From Synechococcus sp. CCY 9618 (GTDB lineage: Bacteria; Cyanobacteriota; Cyanobacteriia; PCC-6307; Cyanobiaceae): a stretch of 64,000 bases of DNA. The notes under the pieces were generated by a model, which had not been told where the DNA came from, searched no databases, and saw only the letters and a list, made by a program, of their open reading frames with translations. The DNA lies in NCBI RefSeq assembly GCF_019038415.1, contig NZ_JAFKRG010000049.1, positions 1 through 64,000 of the forward strand, in the 5' to 3' direction. Position numbers and translations under genes: made by a program. Numbering within the stretch: position 1 is the first letter of the stretch; every line of letters begins with the position of its first letter. Shown here piece by piece: positions 26,768 to 34,179 of the stretch.

Positions 26768-28334
26768 ACGTTCCGGGGTCTCCCCCCGCTGGTGGGTCAA
26801 GGGCGACCTGGATGGCTTCCTGGGCCTGGGGCTCGACAACCTGATCCAGATCCTGCTGATCGTGGCCCTCTGCCGGGGGGTTCTGGGCTATCCGGATGAG
26901 CTGATCTTCGCCACGATCCTGCCGGCCACCGGCGTGAGCCTGGTGGTAGGCAACATCGCCTACGCCATCCAGGCCCACCGGCTGGGGATGCGCGAGGGCC
27001 GGGACGACCGCACCGCCCTGCCCTACGGCATCAACACGGTCAGCCTGTTCGCCTACGTGTTCCTGGTGATGCTGCCGGTGAAGCTGGCGGCCACCGGCCA
27101 GGGCATGGATCCCCAGGCGGCCTCCCTGCTCTCCTGGCGCGCCGGCCTGCTGGCGTGTCTGGGGTCGGGCCTGATCGAGGCGGGGGGCGCCTTTCTGGTG
27201 GCTCCGCTGCGGCGCTGGCTGCCCCGGGCGGCCCTGCTCTCCACCCTGGCCGGCATCGCCCTGGGCTACATCGGCCTGGGCTTCCTGCTGCGCACCTATG
27301 CGGTGCCGGTGGTGGGGCTAGCTGTGCTGGCGGTGATCCTGCTGGCCTACTTCGGCCAGGCGCGGCTGCCCCTGCCCGGCGGCGTGCTGGCGGTGCTGGT
27401 GGGCATCGCCCTGGCGGCGGCCACCGGCCTGCTGAAGCTGGATGGCCCCACCTGGCAGAGCAACCTGGCCCAGGTGGGGCTGCACCTGCCGGTGCCCCGG
27501 CTCGGCGCCCTCTGGGCGGGGCGCAATGAGCTGCTGCCCTGGCTGGGGGTGACGGTGCCGATGGGGCTGTTCAACCTGCTGGGCTCGCTGCAGAACCTGG
27601 AGAGCGCCGAAGCAGCCGGCGATGCCTACCCGGTGAAGAGCTCCCTGCTGATCAACGGCATCGGCACGGTGGCCGCCGCTGTGCTGGGCTCCTGTTTTCC
27701 CACCACCATCTACATCGGCCACCCGGGCTGGAAGGGCATGGGCGCCCGCATCGGCTACTCCTGGCTGAACGGCCTGGTGATGGGCCTGGGCTGCCTGCTG
27801 GGCCTGTTCGGGGTGGTGGGCCAGCTGGTGCCGATCGAGGCGGGGATGGCGATCGTGCTTTACATCGCCCTGGTGATGGCGGCCCAGGCGTTCCAGGCCA
27901 CGCCTCCGGCCCATGCCCCGGCGGTGGCCCTGGGGCTGCTGCCGGGCCTGGCGGGCTGGGGATCCCTGCTGCTGAAGGCGGGGCTGCGGGCCGGGGGCAG
28001 CGGCACCCCTGCCAACCCCTTCGGCCCCCAGCTGCTCCTGCCCCTGCAGCAGGCGGACGTGTGGGCCGCCGGCGCCTTCGCCCTCGAGCAGGGCCAGATC
28101 CTGGCGGCGATGCTTTTGGCGGCGATGCTGGTGTACGTGATCGAGCAGCGCTTCCGGGCCGCCGCCCTCTGCGCCCTGGTGGCGGCGCTCGCCTCCTGGC
28201 TGGGGCTGATCCATGCCTGGAGCTTCACCCTGGCCGACACGGTGCTGGCCCCGGGCTGGGGCAGCGGCACCCCTTGGGCCCTGGGCTACCTGGCGATGGC
28301 GGTGGTGTTCCTGCTGGGCCGCCCCTCGCGCTGA
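26760..28334 (+). CDS. NCS2/AzgA-like permease
   Basis: Protein of 524 residues with about twelve or more hydrophobic segments. TALPYGINTVSLFAYVFLVMLPV and MGLFNLLGSLQNLESAEAAGDAYPVKSSLLINGIGTV resemble the substrate-site and NxxGT-type segments of nucleobase/xanthine-uracil permeases of the AzgA side of NCS2. The substrate is not certain; some relatives may carry other anions. The start is GTG 26760, overlapping the def gene by 8 bases; in-frame sequence further upstream is def shadow. Translation is likely coupled to def. Confidence 0.7.
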   Translation: MAERSGVSPRWWVKGDLDGFLGLGLDNLIQILLIVALCRGVLGYPDELIFATILPATGVSLVVGNIAYAIQAHRLGMREGRDDRTALPYGINTVSLFAYVFLVMLPVKLAATGQGMDPQAASLLSWRAGLLACLGSGLIEAGGAFLVAPLRRWLPRAALLSTLAGIALGYIGLGFLLRTYAVPVVGLAVLAVILLAYFGQARLPLPGGVLAVLVGIALAAATGLLKLDGPTWQSNLAQVGLHLPVPRLGALWAGRNELLPWLGVTVPMGLFNLLGSLQNLESAEAAGDAYPVKSSLLINGIGTVAAAVLGSCFPTTIYIGHPGWKGMGARIGYSWLNGLVMGLGCLLGLFGVVGQLVPIEAGMAIVLYIALVMAAQAFQATPPAHAPAVALGLLPGLAGWGSLLLKAGLRAGGSGTPANPFGPQLLLPLQQADVWAAGAFALEQGQILAAMLLAAMLVYVIEQRFRAAALCALVAALASWLGLIHAWSFTLADTVLAPGWGSGTPWALGYLAMAVVFLLGRPSR

Positions 28335-28387
28335 AGCCGGCTGCGGCTGGGAACATGGCGGGGTCGTTGCTTGCCACCGGAGCCGCC

Positions 28388-29116
28388 ATGGCCAGGGACC
28401 AGGGTCAGGTGAATCAGGGCCGGCGCCGCCACCGCGAACGCCACTACAGCCACCGGGTGGGCTGGCTGCGGGCAGTCGTGCTGGGGGCAAACGACGGCAC
28501 CATCTCAGTGGCCTCACTGGTGGTGGGCATCGCCGCGTCGGGCGCACCGCGCAGCACCATTCTGTTGTCGGGCATCGCCGCCACCGTGGCCGGGGCGATG
28601 TCGATGGCGGCGGGGGAGTACGTCTCGGTGCAGTCCCAGGCCGACACGGAGCGGGCCGACCTGGCCAAGGAACGGCGCGAACTGCAGACGGATCCGGTCG
28701 GCGAGCTGGCAGAACTCACCGAGATCTACCGGCAGCGGGGGCTGGATCCGGTCCTGGCGCGCCAGGTGGCCGAGCAGCTCACCCTTCGCGACGCCCTCGG
28801 CGCCCACGCCCGCGAGGAACTGGGCCTCAGCGAGACCCTGCGGGCCCGCCCGATCCAGGCCGCCCTGGCCTCCGCCGCCAGCTTCGCGGTGGGCTCGGTG
28901 GTGCCGATCACCACGATCCTGTTCAGCCCGCCGGAGCGCATCACCCTGGTCACCACCCTCAGCGCCCTGGCGGCCCTGATGCTGCTCGGCGGCCTGGCGG
29001 CCGGGGCCGGCGGCGCCTCGATCGGGCAGGGGGCGCTGCGGATGCTGTTCTGGGGCGCCCTGGCCATGGCCCTCACCGCCGCGGTGGGCCACCTGTTCGG
29101 GGTGGCGGCCGTCTGA
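28388..29116 (+). CDS. VIT1/CCC1 family metal transporter
   Basis: Protein of 242 residues. LRAVVLGANDGTISVASLVVGIAASG is the first helix with its conserved Asp-Gly, and AGAMSMAAGEYVSVQSQADTERADL is the second helix and Glu-rich metal-binding region of the Fe2+/Mn2+ family. Three more helices end the protein. It is likely to move iron or manganese out of the cytoplasm. Start ATG 28388 is the one preserving the family N-terminus; the longer open frame is shadow of the preceding permease. It lies 53 bases after that gene and 76 before pyrC. Confidence 0.85.
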   Translation: MARDQGQVNQGRRRHRERHYSHRVGWLRAVVLGANDGTISVASLVVGIAASGAPRSTILLSGIAATVAGAMSMAAGEYVSVQSQADTERADLAKERRELQTDPVGELAELTEIYRQRGLDPVLARQVAEQLTLRDALGAHAREELGLSETLRARPIQAALASAASFAVGSVVPITTILFSPPERITLVTTLSALAALMLLGGLAAGAGGASIGQGALRMLFWGALAMALTAAVGHLFGVAAV

Positions 29117-29192
29117 GCCAGGCCCGGCCGTCCGGAGAGGAGACTGGCCGGGGGCTGCAGCCGGCACCGCCTCCCGTGATGGACCCCTCCCG

Positions 29193-30263
29193 ATGAGCAG
29201 CACCGCCCCCGCCCGCCTGTGCCTGCGCCGTCCGGACGACTGGCACGTGCACCTGCGCGACGGGGCCCTGCTGCAGGCGGTCGCGCCGGCTACGGCACGG
29301 ACGTTCGCACGGGCGATCGTGATGCCCAACCTCAGCCCGCCGATCACCACGGTGGCGGCGGCCGAGGCCTACGGGGCGAGGATCCGGGCCGCCCTGCCCG
29401 ATGGCAGCCGCTTCACACCGCTGCTCACCGCCTACATCACCGACACGATCGCGCCGGGGGAGATTGCCCGGGGCCACCGCGAAGGGGTGTTCACCGCCTG
29501 CAAGCTCTACCCGGCCCACGCCACCACCAACGCCGCCGCCGGCGTGAGCGACCTGGGGCGCATCGGGGCGGTGCTGGAGACCATGGAGCGGATCGGCATG
29601 CCCCTGCTGATCCACGGCGAGGTGACCGACGCCGAGGTGGACATCTTCGATCGGGAAGCGGTGTTCATCGAACGCCAGCTGGCGCCGCTGCTGGCGCGGC
29701 ACCCGGGGCTGAAGGTGGTGCTGGAGCACATCACCACGGCCGATGCCGTGGCGTTTGTGAGGGCAGGGGGCCCCAACCTGGCGGCCACCATCACCCCCCA
29801 CCACCTGCACATCAACCGCAACGCCATGTTCCGCGGCGGCCTGCGGCCGGATTTCTATTGCCTGCCCGTCGCCAAGCGCGAACGGCACCGGCTGGCCCTG
29901 CGCCAGGCGGCCACATCAGGGGAGCCCTGCTTCTTCCTGGGCACCGACTCGGCCCCCCACCCCCGCTCGGCCAAGGAGGCCGCCTGCGGCTGCGCCGGCA
30001 TCTACAACGCCCCCTTCGCCCTCGAAAGCTATGCGGAGGTGTTCGAGCAGGAGGGAGCGCTGGAGCACCTGGAGGCCTTCGCCTCGGAGCACGGCCCGCA
30101 CTTCTACGGCCTGCCCCTGAACGAAGACAGCATCACCCTGGTGCGGGACTCGCACACGGTGCCGCCCCGGCTGCACGGCAACGCCGCCGGTGGGGAAGCC
30201 ACCGATCTGGTGCCGTTTCATGCGGGGCAGGTATTGCAGTGGCGGGTGGGGGAGGAGGGGTGA
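29193..30263 (+). CDS. pyrC: dihydroorotase (class II)
   Basis: Protein of 356 residues that cyclises carbamoyl aspartate in pyrimidine synthesis. Zinc ligands are visible in DDWHVHLRDG (HxH). The carboxylated Lys is in FTACKLYPAHATTNA, with further ligands in PLLIHGEV and VVLEHITT, and the catalytic Asp in FLGTDSAPH. The length matches E. coli-type PyrC. Another pyrimidine gene, the pyrFE fusion, lies 7 kb downstream. pyrC is the last core gene before the cassette array, which begins about 330 bases later. Confidence 0.95.
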   Translation: MSSTAPARLCLRRPDDWHVHLRDGALLQAVAPATARTFARAIVMPNLSPPITTVAAAEAYGARIRAALPDGSRFTPLLTAYITDTIAPGEIARGHREGVFTACKLYPAHATTNAAAGVSDLGRIGAVLETMERIGMPLLIHGEVTDAEVDIFDREAVFIERQLAPLLARHPGLKVVLEHITTADAVAFVRAGGPNLAATITPHHLHINRNAMFRGGLRPDFYCLPVAKRERHRLALRQAATSGEPCFFLGTDSAPHPRSAKEAACGCAGIYNAPFALESYAEVFEQEGALEHLEAFASEHGPHFYGLPLNEDSITLVRDSHTVPPRLHGNAAGGEATDLVPFHAGQVLQWRVGEEG

Positions 30264-30533
30264 AGGCGCCTGGCCTTCCGAGAAGTGTTGTCCAGAGCAC
30301 CAGCAGCACTGACGATTGATGTCGTCGTCCCTGGAGGGATCGGCCACTCGGGCAGCACGGAAAGGCCCCGGGAATAGACGGGGCATGCAGCATGGAATAA
30401 CTGCGCGGGTCGTCCCATCCCGCGGGGACTTACGCCATGCATCGCGGAAACGGTGATGCACGCAGCGTCAGAGGCTGCGAAGTGTCAAAGTGATGGCGCC
30501 AGAGGGCTCCTGGCGATCACCAGGCAGGAGAAT
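30264..30533. other. region between pyrC and the cassette array
   Basis: No frame with recognisable content on either strand. I see no integrase gene, no attI-like arrangement and no tRNA. GC drops from left to right toward the array. The last part merges into the degenerate attC-like hairpin at 30534. Confidence 0.45.
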
Positions 30534-30601
30534 AGCTACATGGGCGGCGCCGGCAACCTCAGCTGGCGTGCATCACGGAACCACCCATTTAGTAGTTAGC
30601 C
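30534..30601 (+). repeat. degenerate attC-like site at left edge of cassette array
   Basis: The right end GTTAGCC (30595-30601) has the GTT-led form of an attC R' core site. ATGGGCGG (30540-30547) pairs with CCACCCAT (30581-30588) with one mismatch, and CGCCGGC pairs with GCTGGCG inside, giving a long imperfect hairpin with unpaired bases. The matching left core is decayed (AATAGCTAC instead of GGCTAAC). About 25 bases at its right end resemble those ending at 32453. It marks the left boundary of the first cassette. Confidence 0.45.
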
Positions 30602-30628
30602 GCATCTTTCACTCATTGGCAAACTAGA

Positions 30629-30994
30629 ATGAAGAGATCTATTCCTGTCATAGCCTTGCTAATTGCTTCCCTTGCAGGATGCGACAAGGCGGACACCAAA
30701 ACCGATAACATCACCCTACATTACTTAAATGCCAAGATCTATCCCGGCTCGGCCATTGTCTGCGAACTACGGCGAGTGTCCAACCGGGATTTCATTGGCT
30801 GCTACGGCAAAACAATGAGCGGTCGATCCAATATTCATCTATGGGAATATCAGAATGGAAAGTATCTTGCCATCAATGGAACAGCAAGGCGCGCTGCAGA
30901 GATTCACTTTGGCGGCCATAATAATTTGGCGATTCCGCCACTTCCGCTACCTAAAGAGATTGATATTGGCAGAGTATTAGATGAGTTTCAGTGA
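30629..30994 (+). CDS. small lipoprotein, cassette-borne, unknown function
   Basis: Protein of 121 residues. The signal peptide MKRSIPVIALLIASLAGCDK carries a clear lipobox, LAGC, with Asp at +2 of the mature protein. The remainder is polar with three Cys and no family I recognise. GC content is far lower than in the neighbouring pyrC. The gene is the whole coding content of the first cassette: it begins 33 bases after the cassette's leading TTAGCC and ends six bases before the left core of attC site 1. It could be an immunity, surface or stress factor, but nothing in the sequence decides this. Confidence 0.6.
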   Translation: MKRSIPVIALLIASLAGCDKADTKTDNITLHYLNAKIYPGSAIVCELRRVSNRDFIGCYGKTMSGRSNIHLWEYQNGKYLAINGTARRAAEIHFGGHNNLAIPPLPLPKEIDIGRVLDEFQ

Positions 30995-31000
30995 CATTGC

Positions 31001-31085
31001 GGCTAACATCAAGATTCAGAAGCCGGGATCGAATGGTATCGTCTATACCAAACTCATGGCCCGCTTCTGATCTTGGGCGTTAGAC
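31001..31085 (+). repeat. integron attC site 1
   Basis: 85 bases. The left core is GGCTAAC (31001-31007) and the right core GTTAGAC (31079-31085). Inner arm CAAGATTCAGAAGC near the left pairs with GCTTCTGATCTTG near the right over the full arm, with one unpaired T, the extrahelical base that sets strand choice by integron integrase. GGCTAAC is the exact complement of GTTAGCC at 30595, the leading edge of the same cassette, as cassette recombination predicts. Confidence 0.88.
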
Positions 31086-31131
31086 GGGTAGTGACCATAA
31101 CTGCCATAATGATCAGGACAGCCAAGGACTG

Positions 31132-32100
31132 ATGGCACGAATCTTTATATCTCATTCGTCCGTAGACAAGGCATTTGTCAGGCGTCTTTTTGAAGACCTT
31201 CGGACATTGGGTCATTCTCCATGGCTTGATGAGTGGCAGATCAAAGTCGGAGACTGCATCATCAGCTCAATCCAGGAAGGCTTAAGCTCATCCGACTACA
31301 TCATAGTTGTGCTAAGTCCGGCTGCTGTCGCATCTGGCTGGGTAGAACGCGAATGGAAGGATGCTTACTGGACCGAAGTATCAGCAGGACGCACAATCGT
31401 ATTGCCAGTCTTGTTGGCTGATTGCGAGGTTCCTTCTCTTATTCGAACCAAAAGATATGCAGACTTTAGGACCAAGTACGAGCTTGGCCTCGCAACGTTA
31501 TGCCAGGCTATTTTGCCTCCCCAGCTGGCAGAAGCTCAACAAGATCTTGAGTTAGAGGGATCAGCCTCGTCTTCGGTCACTAAGTTAATCTCACAAATAC
31601 ATGATGGAACTCAGCCATTAAGTAAATCAATTGCCGATGCGTTTGAGATTGCTAATCGGCTAAGAGATAAGCCTCTAATGGAGTTTTGTAGTAACGAGCT
31701 TGCTGGCTGGAAGAGACCCGAAGCAACATCAGACCCGCCGTCGTACCGCTCGTTTATCACCTACTTATCATTTGGCTATGTGGATCCTCAGTTGCTCAGT
31801 TTTTCATCTTCCGCTGATGCGCTATTTGGTTATATGGATGCTCATCCAAAAGAGTTTATTCAAAGGCGAACTCACTATAGCAGGCCTGTTGTGGAGTTGG
31901 AATCACAAGCTGAAGAACGGCCAGAAAATCCGAGGGCTTATGCACACTGGACACTGCCGTATAGCCAGGTTAACCCAGATGCTGATGAACCAGATCGACA
32001 AGTACATTGCTATGCACGTGCCACATGCTTTTCAGATATGCTTCAGAGAATTAAAAGTGAGCTAACGGGCCATCTGATTCGGCTGCTACCTGCGTTGTAG
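31132..32100 (+). CDS. TIR domain-AbiTii domain protein, candidate anti-phage effector
   Basis: Protein of 322 residues. Residues 1-125 are a bacterial TIR domain of the toll-interleukin-2 type: MARIFISHSSVDKAFV is the first strand and box 1, WLDEWQIKVGD follows, and SGWVEREW holds Glu74, at the place of the catalytic Glu of TIR NAD+-cleaving enzymes. Residues about 147-235 match the AbiTii domain: QPLSKSIADAFEIANRLRD, MEFCSNELAGW, then PPSYRSF. The C-terminal 85 residues are unassigned. TIR effectors deplete NAD+ on phage sensing; AbiTii is named for abortive infection and its role is unknown. AAGGA lies just before ATG 31132. It is the only gene of its integron cassette and is AT-rich compared with the chromosome. 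Domain calls are from motif reading; the defence role is inference. Confidence 0.78.
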   Translation: MARIFISHSSVDKAFVRRLFEDLRTLGHSPWLDEWQIKVGDCIISSIQEGLSSSDYIIVVLSPAAVASGWVEREWKDAYWTEVSAGRTIVLPVLLADCEVPSLIRTKRYADFRTKYELGLATLCQAILPPQLAEAQQDLELEGSASSSVTKLISQIHDGTQPLSKSIADAFEIANRLRDKPLMEFCSNELAGWKRPEATSDPPSYRSFITYLSFGYVDPQLLSFSSSADALFGYMDAHPKEFIQRRTHYSRPVVELESQAEERPENPRAYAHWTLPYSQVNPDADEPDRQVHCYARATCFSDMLQRIKSELTGHLIRLLPAL

Positions 32101-32109
32101 AGGCCTTCC

Positions 32110-32196
32110 GTCTAACAACAAAATTCAGAAGACGGGAGCAGGAAGTGCATTATTACTGGACAGAGCTCTACCCGCTTCTGATCTGGGGCGTTAGGC
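32110..32196 (+). repeat. integron attC site 2
   Basis: 87 bases with left core GTCTAAC (32110-32116) and right core GTTAGGC (32190-32196). Arms around AAATTCAGAAG and CTTCTGATCTGG pair with one unpaired T, as in site 1. GTCTAAC is the exact complement of GTTAGAC at the end of site 1, that is, of the leading edge of the TIR-AbiTii cassette. Arms of sites 1 and 2 are closely similar (ATTCAGAAG and GCTTCTGATCT in both), although the cassette genes are unrelated. Confidence 0.86.
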
Positions 32197-32501
32197 GGTC
32201 GTTTGAACAGCCATGGGTGACTGCCGATTACGACCAGAAGCTGCTGACCGGAAGAACGTCCTCGCGAATAATGTTTCTTCATGAACAGGTGGCTAACGAG
32301 CACGTGAACCACTGATACAATCTGTGTGCTGCTATCCAAAATCTATGCAGCATCATGGCGTTGAAGCTGCTGATCAGTTGCGGGCACTTTGGGTTACAGA
32401 AACTGCAGCCGACTTCGGCGTAGAGATCGGAATCGCCCATTGAGGAGTTAGCCGGGCTCTTTAAGGCACCGAATGAGGCAAAGACAAAGCAGGGAGCGAC
32501 G
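32197..32501. other. geneless cassette-like interval before mgtC
   Basis: No supported gene in about 305 bases. GGCTAAC at 32291-32297 and GTTAGCC at 32447-32453 are exact complements, like attC cores, but the 163-base span is long and the inner arms pair poorly. The 25 bases ending at 32453 match 21 of 25 bases ending at 30601. This may be a geneless or decayed cassette. A GGGAG ribosome-binding site for mgtC lies near the end. Confidence 0.45.
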
Positions 32502-33011
32502 ATGGACGTGTGGCAAGTGATACGCAATACTGTGCTATCGGAATTCTCCGAGATCACGGATGTGGCTCAAATTACCCGCATCATCTTACGCTTGGTGCTT
32601 GCTGCGGCCCTTGGTGGCCTACTGGGGTACGAACGGGAGATCAAGGGCAGGGCAGCAGGATTGCGAACGCACATGCTGGTTTCTCTCGGGGCGGCGCTCT
32701 TCGTTCTCATTCCTCAACAAGTTGGAGCGTCGATTGCAGATTTGACTCGTGTGGTGCAGGGCTTGGCCGCTGGGGTGGGATTCCTTGGAGCCGGATCCAT
32801 CATTATGGGAAGGCAGCAAGAAGATACAAAAGGTATGACCACGGCGGCGAGCATATGGCTAACAGCTGCAATCGGCGTAGCCTCAGGCATGGGACGGGAA
32901 GCGACGGCCATCCTGAGTACTGTCTTAGCCCTGGTGATCTTGTCCTTAATTCCCAAATTCGAACGGTTGCTTGAAAGCCGTGGAAGAAGGAGAAATTCCA
33001 AGTCGGGCTGA
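32502..33011 (+). CDS. MgtC/SapB family membrane protein
   Basis: Protein of 169 residues. The MgtC N-terminal domain is clear: LRLVLAAALGGLLGYEREIKGRAAGLRTHMLVSLGAALFVLI, then GLAAGVGFLGAGSIIM and KGMTTAASIWLTAAIGVASGMG. About four to five helices are visible, with the conserved Glu-Arg and Arg-Thr-His. MgtC proteins affect growth at low Mg2+, inhibit F-type ATPase in pathogens and occur widely as free-standing SapB-like proteins. It lacks the C-terminal soluble domain of long MgtC. It lies between attC-like sites, so it is probably a cassette gene, although its base composition is nearer to the host's than that of the TIR cassette. Confidence 0.85.
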   Translation: MDVWQVIRNTVLSEFSEITDVAQITRIILRLVLAAALGGLLGYEREIKGRAAGLRTHMLVSLGAALFVLIPQQVGASIADLTRVVQGLAAGVGFLGAGSIIMGRQQEDTKGMTTAASIWLTAAIGVASGMGREATAILSTVLALVILSLIPKFERLLESRGRRRNSKSG

Positions 33012-33115
33012 ACAACCATGATACAGACTTGGCCATATCCGAAGAACGTAAGCCCCGTGTGGGGTTGCCAAGGTTATTTGCCACTGCGGCGCTTTGCCAT
33101 TCTTGAGCGTTAGGT
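33007..33115 (+). repeat. attC-like site 3 after mgtC
   Basis: 109 bases. The right core GTTAGGT (33109-33115) fits the attC consensus; the left core reads GCTGAAC with an extra base. The inner arms pair only partly. It contains a small internal hairpin, GCCCC-GTGT-GGGG. Its left part overlaps the last codons of mgtC. It is a weaker candidate than sites 1 and 2 and is supported mainly by position between two unrelated genes. Confidence 0.5.
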
Positions 33116-33118
33116 CGC

Positions 33119-33574
33119 ATGGACAGTTCCGCGATCTCCAGCCACATAACCAGCAAATTTGCTGGCATTCAGCCAATTCCCGCCTGGGGAGAGGTCTCGT
33201 TCTTCTACAATCCAGGCGGCAAACTTCCTCGAGGCGTCTACTTCGCTACGCTCAAGGACAAGGACGGCAGCAATGACCGTGCGTCCGATCTCCAGCGCCC
33301 GGGGGTGTTCCGATTGAACATCGGCATCAGCAAGCCTACGTATCGCTCTCTATTCGGAGAGCAGCCAGCTAGACCGCCAGCCGGCGGTGTCGTCGATACG
33401 GGGCATGATTTCACTGCGCTGGACCAGCTTCTGCCACATCCTGTGTACGGCTGGATGTCGTGGGTTTGCGTGCTCAATCCGAGTGCTGTCACCTTCAAGA
33501 CCATTGAGCCGCTTCTGGCTGAGGCCTACGATCTCGCAGTCGCCAAGTTTGCCAAACGGGCTGCGTGCGGATGA
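33119..33574 (+). CDS. DUF6194-type protein, cassette-borne
   Basis: Protein of 151 residues. GEVSFFYNPGGKLPRGVYFATLKDKDG, RPGVFRLNIGISKPTYRSLFG and DFTALDQLLPHPVYGWMSWVCVLNP are the conserved blocks of a family I recognise as DUF6194, found in many bacteria and of unknown function. There is no signal peptide or membrane segment. The start codon lies only three bases after the GTTAGGT core, leaving no room for a ribosome-binding site inside the cassette, a common feature of cassette genes. No attC follows, so the right edge of this cassette appears lost. Confidence 0.72.
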   Translation: MDSSAISSHITSKFAGIQPIPAWGEVSFFYNPGGKLPRGVYFATLKDKDGSNDRASDLQRPGVFRLNIGISKPTYRSLFGEQPARPPAGGVVDTGHDFTALDQLLPHPVYGWMSWVCVLNPSAVTFKTIEPLLAEAYDLAVAKFAKRAACG

Positions 33575-33605
33575 GGCCTACTCCCCGTAGAGCCGCCATG
33601 GGACC

Positions 33606-33798
33606 ATGAATACGCGAATCCAGAAGTGGGGAAACAGCCTTGGGCTGCAGATCCCGCGCGCTTGCCGAAGAAGTCGGCATTGGCCCTGGCTCGGAGGTCC
33701 ATCTGAGTGTTCTTGAGGATCTCCTGGCGGACATCACTCCTGAACATCTTCATTCAGCAGTCGATGCTGGAGAGGCCGTTGGCATAGAGAGCTTCTGA
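33606..33798 (+). pseudogene. MazE/AbrB-type antitoxin, broken
   Basis: MNTRIQKWGNSLGLQIPRA is the MazE beta-hairpin DNA-binding start. A missing base then shifts the frame; the continuation LAEEVGIGPGSEVHLSV reads in the next frame. The usual middle of the protein is also shortened before LLADITPEHLH, the toxin-binding tail, which ends at TGA 33798. The TGA overlaps the ATG of the toxin gene as TGATG, the normal coupling of such pairs. Confidence 0.72.
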
Positions 33799-34079
33799 TG
33801 CCAGCCAGCGATGCTCCGGATCAAGGCAACTTGGTGTGGCTTGATTTCATCCTTCAGGCAGGCCTGGCCCTTCTGTGCCCAGTGATATCACCGATCAAAG
33901 GCTATCCCTTCGAGGTCCGCCTTCCCGATGGTCTGGACGTTGGTGGCGTTGTGCTTTCTGATCAGCTCAAGAGCCTGGACTGGCGAGCAAGAAAGGCCCG
34001 GCTGATCGATCCTGCGCCTGCGGCGGTTGTCCAGCAGGTGACGGACAAACTCATCCCGTTACTGGATCCAGCCCGTTAA
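33798..34079 (+). pseudogene. MazF/PemK-type toxin with internal deletion
   Basis: The frame is open for 93 codons but the protein is short. DAPDQGNLVWLDFILQAG, the first strand of MazF, passes directly into LALLCPVISPIKGYPFEV, so the 20-30 residues usually between them (with the GREQ/Arg-Pro-Ala-Leu-Val core strand) are gone. The C-terminal LSDQLKSLDWRARKA with its Asp/Arg motif is present. Loss of a core strand should abolish ribonuclease activity, in line with the broken antitoxin upstream. Confidence 0.72.
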
Positions 34080-34179
34080 GACCACTCCCTGACGTCAGGA
34101 CTGGACGCCTGGCCACATCCCAGGCCACCCCCCCAAACCCCATGGATGATGGGGGCGCCAGCGGATCCAGGAGCCTCCC

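Noticed and set aside
33606-34079. Functional MazEF toxin-antitoxin system
   Set aside because: The antitoxin is frameshifted and both proteins lack internal segments required for the fold.
34070-34085. CCCGTTAAGACC as a possible further attC core after mazF
   Set aside because: The core does not fit GTTRRRY at its last base and no pairing left arm was found.
30264-34179. Integron integrase or attI site near the cassette array
   Set aside because: No tyrosine-recombinase frame or motif on either strand in the window; the array is called without an integrase.
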